Positions 45,733-55,608 of a stretch of DNA of 64,000 nt are shown piece by piece. Position numbers and translations under genes: made by a program. The stretch is from Sedimentisphaerales bacterium (GTDB lineage: Bacteria; Planctomycetota; Phycisphaerae; Sedimentisphaerales; SM23-30), in the NCBI GenBank assembly GCA_028281535.1, contig JANQJS010000026.1:1-64000 (forward strand), written 5' to 3'. The notes under the pieces were generated by a model. It did not search any database. It was not told the origin of the DNA and was given only the letters and a program-made list of their open reading frames with translations. Within the stretch, counting starts at the first letter, position 1. The number at the start of each line of letters is the position of its first letter.

Positions 45733-46114
45733 CTGTTTATCGGACGAACGATCTTACCAGCAATGTTGATATTGTGATATTCGATCAACATTGATTGCAT
45801 AGCAACACAGAACTCTAACTTGAACGCACACAAGGATTAATTAAACCTTTCACCGACAAGCAATCAAAACGCGCTGCCACAGTGCATCATCATGAATATT
45901 CGTTATAACCGGCCTAAGAAGCCCACAAACTAAACCAGAATTTAATCCCCTGAAAATAAACGACTTGTACACTTTTTAAAATTTGTAATTTACTGGCATA
46001 GCTGCGCACCTGTTTTGCATTTATATACAATGTGTAAACGGAGAATAGGATCGTAGCATATCCATCCGCACAAAAAAACTTATTCCAGATACGAGTTTGA
46101 AAGGTTTACAAGAG
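45733..46114. other. Intergenic region without recognised features
   Basis: About 380 bases of AT-rich sequence. AAAGG lies about 10 nt before the next gene's ATG. No confident promoter, terminator or RNA gene was found. Confidence 0.4.
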
Positions 46115-46864
46115 ATGAAAAGGATTTATTCTACATGCATTGCAATGGTCGCCCTGCTAACAATGACAATTCAGGCCCAAGCGGGTTTCACAGCAGTTGG
46201 TAGTTCAGGCGAAATGAATACACGAAATATTTTAAACAATGTTTATGGCGTCACATTTGTAGGCGATGATTGGGGCGGATTGGTGTATACAGGTGGCGGA
46301 ATTACAGCGAAACGTGTTCACGACTTTACGGGTGCCAATGCAACACTCGACATTACTAAAGACAGCATGGATGGTGTCACGTCTGACCAAAAGTGGACCG
46401 GACACAACATTCACATTACAGCTCAAGCCAAATTTGCAGGCTGGAAACAATCACTGGGTTATACTGATAGCAGCAATCAATATAATGAATTTATGAACTA
46501 TTCAACCTGGGGTGGTATCCTTCATGGCAGCCCTGCGGTTGGTATCGATGTCGATGGCGATGAGTTTGTCTGGGATCGCAGCAATGTCGGCAATGGCAGC
46601 AATCCTGGCAATCATCACTGGCAAAGTACACCTTACAGCAATAACGATGATTTAGATCATATGATTACCTATGAAATTACCGGTCTGGATACTGATCGTA
46701 AAGTATGGTTGTTATTCTGGGATGATCAACCTGCCGATTACTCTGATCGTGACTTTAACGACTTCGTGGTTGAAGCTCGTGCAGTTCCTGCTCCTGGCGC
46801 CCTGCTATTAGGCGTTATGGGAACGGGGTTAGTGAGCTGGCTTAGACGTCGTCATGCCCTCTAA
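46115..46864 (+). CDS. Secreted protein with DUF4114-like region and PEP-CTERM-like tail
   Basis: A 249-residue exported protein with a signal peptide (about 1-22, ending QAQA). Near 185-225 the segment WDDQPADYSDRDFNDFVVE is typical of DUF4114, a beta-sandwich calcium-binding domain of surface proteins. The C-terminus is a PEP-CTERM variant: VPAPGALLLG replaces the PEP motif, followed by a hydrophobic stretch and RRRHAL. The ATG at 46115 is preferred to an upstream TTG because it begins the signal peptide. A terminator follows. Confidence 0.8.
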   Translation: MKRIYSTCIAMVALLTMTIQAQAGFTAVGSSGEMNTRNILNNVYGVTFVGDDWGGLVYTGGGITAKRVHDFTGANATLDITKDSMDGVTSDQKWTGHNIHITAQAKFAGWKQSLGYTDSSNQYNEFMNYSTWGGILHGSPAVGIDVDGDEFVWDRSNVGNGSNPGNHHWQSTPYSNNDDLDHMITYEITGLDTDRKVWLLFWDDQPADYSDRDFNDFVVEARAVPAPGALLLGVMGTGLVSWLRRRHAL

Positions 46865-46888
46865 ACAAAATAATTGCTAACTTCCTGA

Positions 46889-46923
46889 AACAGCAGCTTC
46901 GAAACCCGAGCTGCTGTTTTTTT
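46889..46923 (+). terminator. Intrinsic terminator after the DUF4114-like gene
   Basis: AACAGCAGCT pairs perfectly with AGCTGCTGTT around a 10-base loop, followed by seven T. Confidence 0.88.
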
Positions 46924-46993
46924 ATGCGCATTTATAATTACATTAATTTCTCATTTGCGTTTCTATTCAAATCACTTTAGGATCGGATTCTTG

Positions 46994-47674
46994 ATGAACC
47001 GATCGCTTAATGGAGACTCAAAAATCAACAAGATTAAAGCAATTATTTTCGATCTGGATGGCACGCTCATCGACTCCCTGCAAGATATTGCAGAAAGTGT
47101 TAATTATGCATTAGATAAATTAATGATTCCGCCTCATCCACTGGATGCGTTTCGTCATATGGTGGGTGATGGGATCCGCAATTTAATGAAGCGGGCTCTG
47201 CCAGGCGACCAGCAGGATCTCATAGAACAGGCCCTGGAGATTCAGCAGGAATACATAAAAAGGCATGATCGTTTCTATACGAAGCCCTATCCTGAAATCC
47301 CTGAAATGCTTGCCTCTATCATAGTTAAAAATATTAAATGTGCCGTCCTATCAAACAAACCAGATCATTTGACACAACAAGTTTGCGAGCATTTTTTTGG
47401 CCAAACTATCTTTGATATTATCCTAGGTCACAAAGATCCCCTTCCATTGAAACCAGAACCTGACGCGGCACTACAGATTGCCAAAAAACTTGGGCTACCA
47501 CCTGACCAAATCGCCTTTGTGGGCGATACTATGATCGACATGCAAACCGCCGTTAATGCCGGTATGTTCGCCATCGGTGTCACCTGGGGGTTCCGTGACC
47601 AAGATGAACTTGAGCAACATGGCAGCCAGGCAATTATCCATCATCCTATAGAGCTCATGACTCTTTTGGAATAA
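46994..47674 (+). CDS. gph: Phosphoglycolate phosphatase-type HAD hydrolase
   Basis: A 226-residue HAD-superfamily phosphatase, C1 cap type. Motif I is FDLDGTLIDS (nucleophile first Asp), motif II VLSNKPDH, the conserved Lys lies in LKPEPDAAL, and motif IV is FVGDTMIDMQTAVNAG. Gph removes 2-phosphoglycolate formed by DNA repair or oxygenation; other small phosphate esters are possible substrates. The ATG at 46994 is chosen because AGGAT lies upstream; an upstream TTG at 46955 adds residues that are not conserved in the family. Confidence 0.88.
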   Translation: MNRSLNGDSKINKIKAIIFDLDGTLIDSLQDIAESVNYALDKLMIPPHPLDAFRHMVGDGIRNLMKRALPGDQQDLIEQALEIQQEYIKRHDRFYTKPYPEIPEMLASIIVKNIKCAVLSNKPDHLTQQVCEHFFGQTIFDIILGHKDPLPLKPEPDAALQIAKKLGLPPDQIAFVGDTMIDMQTAVNAGMFAIGVTWGFRDQDELEQHGSQAIIHHPIELMTLLE

Positions 47675-47843
47675 TAAACGTCTTTATAAACGCCAAGAAA
47701 ATGTTGTATATCTATCGCGTATCTTATCCGTGAGAGTCTACTGATAGTTTTATTATTTGAGTTAATAAAAAATGATAAAACTTTAAACACCTAGCCAACT
47801 TATATGAAATGTTATTTCACCGTTCACTAATAAATTTCCTGCC

Positions 47844-48977
47844 TTAAATTTTTCGGTTTCGACGGCGCATTGAAGCAATTGCTCCTAACACAAGAAAACT
47901 CAAACTCGTTGGCTCTGGGATTCTAGCAACCCAAGCCTCTACATTTCCATCAGGATTCGATCCTTGCCCAACGATGGTGCTCCCATCAGCTGATATGTTT
48001 ATCGCATTATAAAGTCGCCAGCCGGTCAAATCGAGCGAATAATCATTGACTAAAACATCTCTAAGACTTCGCATACCATTCGTTTGATCCCAAATAAAAG
48101 CTTCACTTCCATTATTACCAGAACCAGAACCGACAATGATTGAGCCATCATCCGAAATACCAAAAGCACTGCTAAAAAAACCACCACCAGGAAGATCTCC
48201 TAAACCAGCCATAACACCGTTTTCCCAGCGAAAGGCCTCATTTCCATTTCCACTTATACTTGACCCAACAAGAATAGAACCATCAGCGGACGCATCTCTG
48301 GCTGTACTATTAAAACTCCCACCAGGTAGATCCCCCAAACCTGTCATGACACCATTTTCCCAACGAAAGGCCTCATTTCCATTACTGCTTGGACTATCCC
48401 CAACGACAACTACGCCATCAGAAGATATGCCAAAAGCTCGACTTTTAATAGCACCGCCAGGTAAATCACCTAATCCTATCATGGCACCATTTTCCCAACG
48501 AAAAGCATCGGTTCCAGATGATGCATTACTAGCAAATGCTTGTCCAACAATAACGGAACCATCAGAAGAAACACTCGTAGCTTCAATAGAAATCTCACCA
48601 CCTGGTATACCACCAAGACTCGACATCGTGCCATTTTCCCAGCGAAATGCTGCACCAAAACTACCAATACTACTCCCAACAACCACAGAACCGTCAGCGG
48701 ATACATCTCTTGCTGTGCTGTCAAAGATTCCTCCTGGTAGATCACCTAGTCCGGTCATAATACCATTTTCCCAACGATACGCTTCCGCACCATTAAAACT
48801 AGTGGATTCCCCAACAACAACCGAGCCATCAGAAGAAACACCCAACGCGGAACTATTAAAAGTCCCTCCGGGAAGATCGCCCAATCCGGTAAAACTCTGA
48901 GCTTGAACTTGCACCACAACCATAATTTGTAATAGAACCCAACCGAACAAACATATACCTTTAGAGCGTTTCCGCAT
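47844..48977 (-). CDS. HAF-repeat PEP-CTERM protein
   Basis: A 377-residue exported protein (signal peptide about 1-26). Six units of about 45 residues follow, of the form GLGDLPGG...VSSDGSVVVG...AFRWENG, typical of the extracellular HAF repeat that folds as blades of a propeller-like structure. A seventh partial unit precedes the C-terminal PEP-CTERM signal: RIPEPTSLSFLVLGAIASM and RRRNRK. AAAGGAT precedes the ATG at 48977. A second HAF protein lies at 58.4-59.6 kb. Its role at the surface is unknown. Confidence 0.88.
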   Translation of the reverse strand: MRKRSKGICLFGWVLLQIMVVVQVQAQSFTGLGDLPGGTFNSSALGVSSDGSVVVGESTSFNGAEAYRWENGIMTGLGDLPGGIFDSTARDVSADGSVVVGSSIGSFGAAFRWENGTMSSLGGIPGGEISIEATSVSSDGSVIVGQAFASNASSGTDAFRWENGAMIGLGDLPGGAIKSRAFGISSDGVVVVGDSPSSNGNEAFRWENGVMTGLGDLPGGSFNSTARDASADGSILVGSSISGNGNEAFRWENGVMAGLGDLPGGGFFSSAFGISDDGSIIVGSGSGNNGSEAFIWDQTNGMRSLRDVLVNDYSLDLTGWRLYNAINISADGSTIVGQGSNPDGNVEAWVARIPEPTSLSFLVLGAIASMRRRNRKI

Positions 48978-49153
48978 TTTTCTATCCTTTCAGAATACAT
49001 AAAACCCATTCAAAAAAGAACGTTATGCACATTCTAACTGATTCATTATGATAGGAAATCCCGTTCCTGCTTATGGTTACAGGATAGCAAAAACTCTGGT
49101 AATGTCAAAACATAAAACGAGGGAAATTCATGGGATCGACGTTTTCATTTCCC

Positions 49154-49579
49154 TTAATCATGAGCATACCAACCGGACTTTGGATCATATCCGATACCAT
49201 AATTTTCGTAGGGAAATTTTCGATTCAGGTTAATTTCCAATTGAGGTATCTGGCCATACGTATCGATGAGATGCTTTTCTTCGAGTGTGCACCAGCTTTC
49301 TATTAGTATCCATGGAATCAATAGCGAGAGCAGTACGACCATAAAAATTTGTTTAAAATTAATCAGCCTCAATATACGTAGTGCTAAACAGATTGCTAGA
49401 AGAAATGGTGCCATAAATAAAAACATTACAAATAAATTACGAAGATGCTCCCAACCGTGTACTCCAAATTCAGATGCACGAAATCCCCCCACAATAAACC
49501 CGCCATAAAGCGTGATTAACACAATGAAAAAGTATAAAATTGATTTTATAGATTTTTGCTTATACAAAATACTGTCCAA
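49154..49579 (-). CDS. Small membrane protein, function unknown
   Basis: A 141-residue protein with three hydrophobic segments (about 12-33, 47-67 and 72-95) and a hydrophilic C-terminus. It starts at TTG with no clear ribosome site. No family is recognised. It is divergent from the secreted-protein gene at 49.7 kb and separated from the HAF gene by about 175 bases with no clear feature. Confidence 0.5.
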   Translation of the reverse strand: MDSILYKQKSIKSILYFFIVLITLYGGFIVGGFRASEFGVHGWEHLRNLFVMFLFMAPFLLAICLALRILRLINFKQIFMVVLLSLLIPWILIESWCTLEEKHLIDTYGQIPQLEINLNRKFPYENYGIGYDPKSGWYAHD

Positions 49580-49732
49580 TTATCTCAATTGCCACACGGT
49601 CAATATTGTTCACTTCTAAACACTGAGTTTTATTATACAACATTTTGGCTTGACAGGTTTTCATTTATGAGTAAATGATATAGTGAATATTGTGTGTTAT
49701 GAATTTTAATCTTATAAAATATTGTGGGGTGC

Positions 49733-51184
49733 ATGATGTTTCATCAATTGTTTAAACAATCATCTGTTTTCACAACCTTTCTAACTAGCTTAATGTTGTG
49801 GACGACTCTTGCAAATACGTCGGTGATTTTTGCACAAGAGATCAAAGAAAAAGTAAAAACGACATTCGAAGCCAAAGGCCCAACCCATCCGGTAAAGATA
49901 AACCCGCGCCAATTCAAGGGAGCGGTTCAGGTAACGTTTGACCTTATACCGACAACCATGTCATTTGATCTGCCCTGGTACTATTGCATGGTTACACAAA
50001 ACGGCATTCGTTTTTCGACCCTGGCAGCAGAAACCTATGACCCAAGAAATTTTGACGGAACAGGAGGTGCAGCATCATTTGAACCTGGCATGGATGATGA
50101 GGGTCGATATGTCAGGGCCTGGATTGAACATCAATCCAATGCGCGTATTGTCGTACGCATTCGTTACGCACTAGCTAACAACTTGTATAATATCGCATTT
50201 CCCGATATTCCCAGCGGCTCGCCTTATGGCAAAGGCGATTGGGTCGACGAATGGTTTTACATTTACCCTGATGGCGTGCACACTCGCCATATGCGAATTT
50301 ATACCGGCCTGGCATCTGTGAGTCGTCCTTTCGGATTCGACCGCCAACCCCCGAATGTCGTACACGAATTTATGGAGCTTAATGTGTCTGGCCCACCCGG
50401 ACACAAACCAACCGACGATATTGAGATCGAGGCATTCACACTCATTCGCTTGATAGGTGACCATACGGAAAAAATATTGGATGAAGGCATAAGCAAAACA
50501 TTCTCCTACAAACCTTATCCAGATGGTTTTGGTGAGTTTAGAGATGCCAGTATTATTCTTTGTAATTTAACATCCCCCTATAAACCTTTTACCATTGGTA
50601 TGCCTTATGGCGTTCGCGTTCAACCCTATGCACCTGAGGATGACCTACCGCATGTATTCCAGACATGGGGATACTCAAAACGTCGAGGCTACTCCTCTTC
50701 ACTTGGTCACATGTTGAATTTCTGGCACTATCGACGAACAGATAACACCCTCGAACAAGTTTATCTACATGGCATGACCAACACCGAAGAACCCGTTAAA
50801 GAATTATCTGCATTAGCCTGGTCCTGGACAGTCGCTCCACGGCTTCAAATGGATGGTTTCAAGCCCGATTATGGCGTCTATACTTATGACATAGCACAAA
50901 AAGCTTATATTGTTCCACGTAAAGGTCGAGGCCCAGAGAAAATTGAATTCGAGCTCCTGGCAGGCGATGAAGAACAGGATACACCAGGTTGGATTATTAA
51001 CCCGGCCATCATCGTCAAAGATTGGGATGAGCCCGGTATTACATTAAAAGTCGATGGTAAAACCATCCGCCAAGGTAAAGATTTCCGCATAGGCTATGAA
51101 CAAACAACGACAGGTAAAGATTTGATCATTTGGTTAAAGATGAAAACAAATAAGTCAGTAAACTTTTCGATTTTTCCCAAATAA
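49733..51184 (+). CDS. Secreted protein, function unknown
   Basis: A 483-residue exported protein with a signal peptide (about 1-36, ending VIFAQ). The rest is beta-rich with many aromatic residues (FDLPWYYCMV, DEWFYIYPDG, WHYRRTDNT) and no recognised catalytic motif. Aromatic strands such as these occur in carbohydrate-binding proteins, but the family is not identified. GGGG lies just before the ATG pair at 49733/49736. It is closed by a bidirectional terminator shared with the convergent esterase-like gene. Confidence 0.75.
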   Translation: MMFHQLFKQSSVFTTFLTSLMLWTTLANTSVIFAQEIKEKVKTTFEAKGPTHPVKINPRQFKGAVQVTFDLIPTTMSFDLPWYYCMVTQNGIRFSTLAAETYDPRNFDGTGGAASFEPGMDDEGRYVRAWIEHQSNARIVVRIRYALANNLYNIAFPDIPSGSPYGKGDWVDEWFYIYPDGVHTRHMRIYTGLASVSRPFGFDRQPPNVVHEFMELNVSGPPGHKPTDDIEIEAFTLIRLIGDHTEKILDEGISKTFSYKPYPDGFGEFRDASIILCNLTSPYKPFTIGMPYGVRVQPYAPEDDLPHVFQTWGYSKRRGYSSSLGHMLNFWHYRRTDNTLEQVYLHGMTNTEEPVKELSALAWSWTVAPRLQMDGFKPDYGVYTYDIAQKAYIVPRKGRGPEKIEFELLAGDEEQDTPGWIINPAIIVKDWDEPGITLKVDGKTIRQGKDFRIGYEQTTTGKDLIIWLKMKTNKSVNFSIFPK

Positions 51185-51345
51185 AGATTTATTAACATAA
51201 ATTGGCAAGGTAAATCTAAGTGTGATTGTTGATTGTAGTCGTGTTGAATTAAAAGTATCTACTTGGTTAGTATGTATCATAGTCAATAAATGTAAACAAC
51301 TAGATAATGGTTCCAGCATGCTCATTTATCTAATTTCGAAAAAAC

Positions 51346-51388
51346 AAGGAGCCCTTAATATTCAATAATGTAATTAAGGGCCCCTTTT
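51346..51388. terminator. Bidirectional intrinsic terminator
   Basis: AAGGaGCCCTTAAT pairs with ATTAAGGGCcCCTT with one A/C mismatch, flanked by A-rich sequence on the left and TTTT on the right. It lies between convergent genes and can serve both. Confidence 0.85.
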
Positions 51389-51441
51389 AAAACAAGAATA
51401 TAAGAAGCGTTTAATCGAGGTATTTAATTATTTGGAGAGAC

Positions 51442-52626
51442 TTAATCTTCGTCATGTTCATCGCCATGATCTTCCTCTTCGTCATCGCCCTCATCATCAT
51501 CTTCTTCTAGGGTTTCATATTGTTCCCAGCCTTTTACACCGGGATAATCACGCCAGATCCAACGCAAAGCATCAGGGAACGTCGCTCCCGCATGGGCCAA
51601 ACCTTTGGCCTTGCTATCCACAAACTTATGATCACTATTTGCGAATTTTAAAGAAGCAGCCATTTGTAGATTCGACAAATACCAATCACCAAAATAATTA
51701 TCTTCACCACTGCCATTTTGTAAATAGATTCGCATACCATTCTCTTCCATATCCGCATGCCGAATCATTCTGGGATAATTATGTGCACCTTTGATATCAA
51801 AATATGCGCCACTATGACTGATGACTTTGAGAAACATGTCAGGACGATGCCAAGCCATGGTAAAACTGCAGGTCGCCCCCGATTGGTAACCGCAAAGTAC
51901 TCGTCCTTTAGGATCATCAATCAAATTATATTGTTTGCTAATTTGAGGAAGTATTTCATTGATGACGAATTGGCTGTATCGATCTGAAGTATCATCAAAT
52001 TGATCCCTTAAAATCACTTCAGGTGCATAAGCTGTTAAAGTTTCACCATCAAAGACACAATCGATGATTTCATTGTGACCAAACCTGGCCTGAACAGCCA
52101 TGCCTTCTTGTGTGTAAGTTCCGACAAAATTTTCAATATTGCCCTCAATATCAACGATGACATCAACAACTCCTTTTTCTTTAAATGTAAAAGTGAAATC
52201 CTCCACATAAATGTGTGCCTTGAGCGTTTTACCAATCACAGATGGGATTTTTTTCTCAGAAGTTAACTTTACTTTTCCTGGCTCAACAAACAGAGCAATC
52301 GTTACCGGCATTTCATTTTTATGAATTAAATTATCAAATACCGTTGTGGCTCGCACAGCACCCTCCGGATCCAAATAGGCTCTGCCATTTTGAAAAACCG
52401 TCAGACAAGCAATCTTGGTTTTATCATATTGCGCGGGAACATACACCCAATACTTAAAGGTTAATTTCGGAAAGACCTTGCTATCATTCCATGTGTGTTC
52501 ACTAATGGTTCCTTGCGACACACCTTTTTGAACCAAAGAATCAGGCTGCAAAGCATAGGAATCTGCAAAAGTAAAACTAGAGAATGACAATAACAACATG
52601 AGCAGACGACACACTAACTTGGACAT
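51442..52626 (-). CDS. Esterase D/enterochelin-esterase-like secreted protein lacking the usual nucleophile
   Basis: A 394-residue exported protein (signal peptide about 1-21). It has the fold pattern of the esterase D family: FKYWVYVPAQYD near 55, and after the elbow TMAWHRPDMFLKVISHSGAY. The nucleophile elbow, normally GxSxG, reads GYQSG, with Gln248 at the catalytic position and Ser249 next to it. About 90 residues are inserted (about 118-205) before the helix SRYSQFVINEILP-like segment. The C-terminal tail of about 20 residues is almost all Asp and Glu. AGGAG precedes the ATG. It may be an inactive, binding-only relative. Confidence 0.75.
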   Translation of the reverse strand: MSKLVCRLLMLLLSFSSFTFADSYALQPDSLVQKGVSQGTISEHTWNDSKVFPKLTFKYWVYVPAQYDKTKIACLTVFQNGRAYLDPEGAVRATTVFDNLIHKNEMPVTIALFVEPGKVKLTSEKKIPSVIGKTLKAHIYVEDFTFTFKEKGVVDVIVDIEGNIENFVGTYTQEGMAVQARFGHNEIIDCVFDGETLTAYAPEVILRDQFDDTSDRYSQFVINEILPQISKQYNLIDDPKGRVLCGYQSGATCSFTMAWHRPDMFLKVISHSGAYFDIKGAHNYPRMIRHADMEENGMRIYLQNGSGEDNYFGDWYLSNLQMAASLKFANSDHKFVDSKAKGLAHAGATFPDALRWIWRDYPGVKGWEQYETLEEDDDEGDDEEEDHGDEHDED

Positions 52627-52853
52627 GGATTACTCCTATGTGTGGAATAGTTTACTGGGTAGGGAAAAATGATATCTTGGTCTGGCAAACGGGTAATATG
52701 CAACAAGATATCAAGTCTCATTGTAGTAAATTTAAGTCGTAAATCCTAGCAAAAATAATCATATTTCAGTATTTTATTATCTTTCTTTTGCGTAAATTGA
52801 ACTTATAATGGACCTTATCGTAGAGTACAACATAAGACAAAATTAATGAAATC

Positions 52854-53438
52854 ATGGCAATACACTTAAATAAAATATATACGAAAAATGGTGACGATGG
52901 CAAAACGGCTCTCGTTGGTGGTAATCGCATTTCCAAAGGTGCAGTCAAAATCGAAGCCTACGGTTCCGTCGATGAACTCAATAGTCATTTGGGAATGATC
53001 CGCTCTGTAGCCATTGCAAACAAAGATCTACCACAAGATGTCGTTGATAATATTCTTTCCGTCTATCCAAAAATTCAAAACGAACTTTTTGATGTTGGCG
53101 CAATCCTGGCAACACCTGAAGGAGAAACTTATGAAGGTTTGCCTGAAATTAAGGATGAGCAAATTGGGTATCTGGAAGACCAAATTGATGAATATCAAAA
53201 AATCCTCGAACCGCTAAAATCCTTTGTTCTTCCGGGTGGGCATATGATAACCGCTCATGCTCATATCGCACGTACCGTATGCCGACGCGTTGAACGGGAA
53301 TTAGTACGGCTTAAAGAAATTGAAGCGGTTGACAAAAATCTTGTCATCTATATTAATCGACTTTCAGATTACTTATTTGTTTTTGCCCGCTGGATTAGCA
53401 AAAAAACTGATACCCCAGAGTTTTTGTGGCAACATTAG
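52854..53438 (+). CDS. ATP:cob(I)alamin adenosyltransferase, PduO type
   Basis: A 194-residue cytoplasmic enzyme that makes adenosylcobalamin from ATP and cob(I)alamin. The N-terminal ATP-binding motif is KIYTKNGDDGKTALVGGNR, followed by EAYGSVDELNSHLG; later FVLPGG, ARTVCRRVERELV and INRLSDYLFVFARW are all family hallmarks. It is probably needed by B12-dependent enzymes encoded elsewhere. No cobalamin riboswitch is recognised in the 230 bases before it. TATAAT lies at 52804, about 45 nt upstream of the ATG. Confidence 0.93.
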   Translation: MAIHLNKIYTKNGDDGKTALVGGNRISKGAVKIEAYGSVDELNSHLGMIRSVAIANKDLPQDVVDNILSVYPKIQNELFDVGAILATPEGETYEGLPEIKDEQIGYLEDQIDEYQKILEPLKSFVLPGGHMITAHAHIARTVCRRVERELVRLKEIEAVDKNLVIYINRLSDYLFVFARWISKKTDTPEFLWQH

Positions 53439-53561
53439 ACCATTCAAACACAATGGTCTACTTAACTACTTGTATAAAAAACACCTATACACTTAGTTAG
53501 CATTTACTCCCTTAATTTATACAACATCAAGTTTTGCTAATAATCTTTTATTTACGGTGAC

Positions 53562-53589
53562 TTGCGTGCCGTTATAACTTTGCTATAAT
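53562..53589 (+). promoter_or_regulatory. Probable sigma-70-type promoter of citrate synthase
   Basis: TTGCGT (53562-53567) and TATAAT (53584-53589) are 16 bases apart. The transcript would have a leader of about 115 bases with a hairpin (GGCCTTCA/TGAAGGTC near 53610-53637) before the GTG start. Confidence 0.6.
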
Positions 53590-53710
53590 GGATAATCTAT
53601 TGACTATTTGGCCTTCACTATCCAGAATGAAGGTCATGGCGAGGGGTCGCTGCTAATTGCACCACGAGACGTATTGTTAATATAAATGCTTGAAGAATCA
53701 GGAGTAAACT

Positions 53711-55000
53711 GTGTCAGAAGAAGCCTTACTTAAAATTAATGGACATGAATATACATTACCCGTCACTGTTGGCAGTGAAGATGAAATTGGTATCGATATA
53801 CAAAAACTTCGTGCCCAGTCGAAATGCATCACCTTGGATCCTGGTTATGGCAATACCGGCTCATGCGAAAGTGCTATCACTTTTATCGATGGCGAAAAAG
53901 GAATTTTACGTTATCGCGGCATCCCTATTGAAGAACTTGCCTTAAAAAGTAACTTCATTGAAGTTGCTTACCTGCTTATCTGGGGAGAACTACCCAATAA
54001 AGCAGAACGGGAAAGTTTCTCAAATCAACTGACTGAACATGCTCTGCTACATGAAAATCTCAAGCATCACTTTGAAGGCTTTCCTGGCTCTGCACATCCC
54101 ATGGCTATTTTGTCAGCCATGATTAATGCGTTGTCTTGTTATCATGATGATTTCACATGTCCAAATTCAGAAGAAACACTGGAAACAGCCTCCGCAAAAT
54201 TAATTAGTAAAATCAGAACGATTGCTGCTTTTTCTTTCAAAATGTTTCGTGGCGAACCATTCCGTTACCCTGATCCAAAACGACAATATGTATCAAACTT
54301 ACTGCACATGATGTTCTCATTGCCTCATAAACGTTATGATGCCAGCCCAGTCATTACGCGTGCGTTAGATACCATTTTAACGCTCCACGCGGACCACGAA
54401 CAAAACTGCAGTACTTCAACAGTACGTATGGTCGCTTCGTCTGGTGCCAACCTGTTCAGTTCAATTTCATCCGGTGTTTGCTCACTGTGGGGCCCGCTTC
54501 ATGGTGGAGCTAATATGGCCGTGATTGACATGCTAGAAAAAATTCATCAAGGTGGCCTTGATATTTCCAAATGCGTTGAAATGGCAAAAAACAAAGATAG
54601 TGGTTTTCGTCTTATGGGATTTGGTCACCGTGTATATAAAAATTACGATCCTCGCGCCAAGATACTCAAAGGTATTTGCGACGAGGTTTTTGATGAATTA
54701 AAAATTGATCAAGACCCTCTTCTTGATATTGCACGTAAACTTGAAGAAGCAGCATTAGAAGATAGCTACTTTAAAGATAGAAATCTTTATCCAAACGTAG
54801 ATTTCTACAGCGGCATCATTCTAAGAGCCATTGGTATTCCCACTAACATGTTTACCGTCCTATTTGCGATTGGCCGCTTACCCGGCTGGATCGCTCACTG
54901 GCGTGAACTGTATCTATCTGGCGACAAACGCATCAGCCGCCCTCGCCAGATCTATACTGGCCATACCGAAAGATCCTACACCCCCATGGAAGAGCGTTAA
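53711..55000 (+). CDS. gltA: Citrate synthase
   Basis: A 429-residue type II citrate synthase, which joins oxaloacetate and acetyl-CoA to open the TCA cycle. The N-terminal beta domain is followed by the helical core with LHADHEQNCSTSTVR (first catalytic His), LWGPLHGGANMAVI, FGHRVYKNYDPRA (second His) and NVDFYSGIILRAIG (catalytic Asp). The start is GTG at 53711 after AGGAG. It is followed by a DUF502 gene 28 bases downstream. Confidence 0.95.
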   Translation: MSEEALLKINGHEYTLPVTVGSEDEIGIDIQKLRAQSKCITLDPGYGNTGSCESAITFIDGEKGILRYRGIPIEELALKSNFIEVAYLLIWGELPNKAERESFSNQLTEHALLHENLKHHFEGFPGSAHPMAILSAMINALSCYHDDFTCPNSEETLETASAKLISKIRTIAAFSFKMFRGEPFRYPDPKRQYVSNLLHMMFSLPHKRYDASPVITRALDTILTLHADHEQNCSTSTVRMVASSGANLFSSISSGVCSLWGPLHGGANMAVIDMLEKIHQGGLDISKCVEMAKNKDSGFRLMGFGHRVYKNYDPRAKILKGICDEVFDELKIDQDPLLDIARKLEEAALEDSYFKDRNLYPNVDFYSGIILRAIGIPTNMFTVLFAIGRLPGWIAHWRELYLSGDKRISRPRQIYTGHTERSYTPMEER

Positions 55001-55028
55001 GCCCTTTTAAGCAACCTGGAATAAGACA

Positions 55029-55601
55029 ATGAAAAAAGTCTTAAAACTCTTTACCAGCGGCTTGCTTTTTTTGGCACCGGTAGGCTTAAGCATCTATGTA
55101 ATCTACTGGATTTTTGATGCTATCGCCAATGCCATGGAAAAAATGTTTCCTGGTGTGAACTGGTGGGTTAATGTTGGTTTAGGCATCGCCCTTTCACTCG
55201 CGGTGATTTTAATCGTGGGACTATTGATGTCATTTTTCATTACACGCCCTCTTTTAAGATTAATTGAGCGTGTTTTCGGCCAGGTTCCGCTCATCAAGAT
55301 TCTCTATTCATCGATTAAAGATTTGATTAGCGCCTTTGTCGGTGATAAAAAAACCTTCGACAGGCCTGTTACGATTGACCTGGATGGCAAACTAAAAGCC
55401 ATTGGATTTATAACCCAGGATTCATTAGACTTTTTGGGTTTACAAGACCAAATCGCCGTTTACTTACCCGACAGCTATAACTTCTCGGGCAACCTCGTTG
55501 TCGTTAACAAAGAAGATGTCACTCCGATCAAAGCAGATAGCTCTGACGTAATGACCTTCATTGTCTCTGGCGGCGTGAGCGGCCCTAACAAGAAAGCTTA
55601 G
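55029..55601 (+). CDS. DUF502 family membrane protein
   Basis: A 190-residue protein with two transmembrane segments (about 10-30 and 45-73) and a C-terminal soluble domain. FFITRPLLRLIERVFGQVPLIKILYSSIKD is represented here as RPLLRLIERVFGQVP and IKILYSSIKDLI, the family core. Members of DUF502 are widespread envelope proteins of uncertain function. It is tightly linked to gltA upstream and to riboflavin synthase downstream (7 bases). Confidence 0.88.
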   Translation: MKKVLKLFTSGLLFLAPVGLSIYVIYWIFDAIANAMEKMFPGVNWWVNVGLGIALSLAVILIVGLLMSFFITRPLLRLIERVFGQVPLIKILYSSIKDLISAFVGDKKTFDRPVTIDLDGKLKAIGFITQDSLDFLGLQDQIAVYLPDSYNFSGNLVVVNKEDVTPIKADSSDVMTFIVSGGVSGPNKKA

Positions 55602-55608
55602 CGCAATT

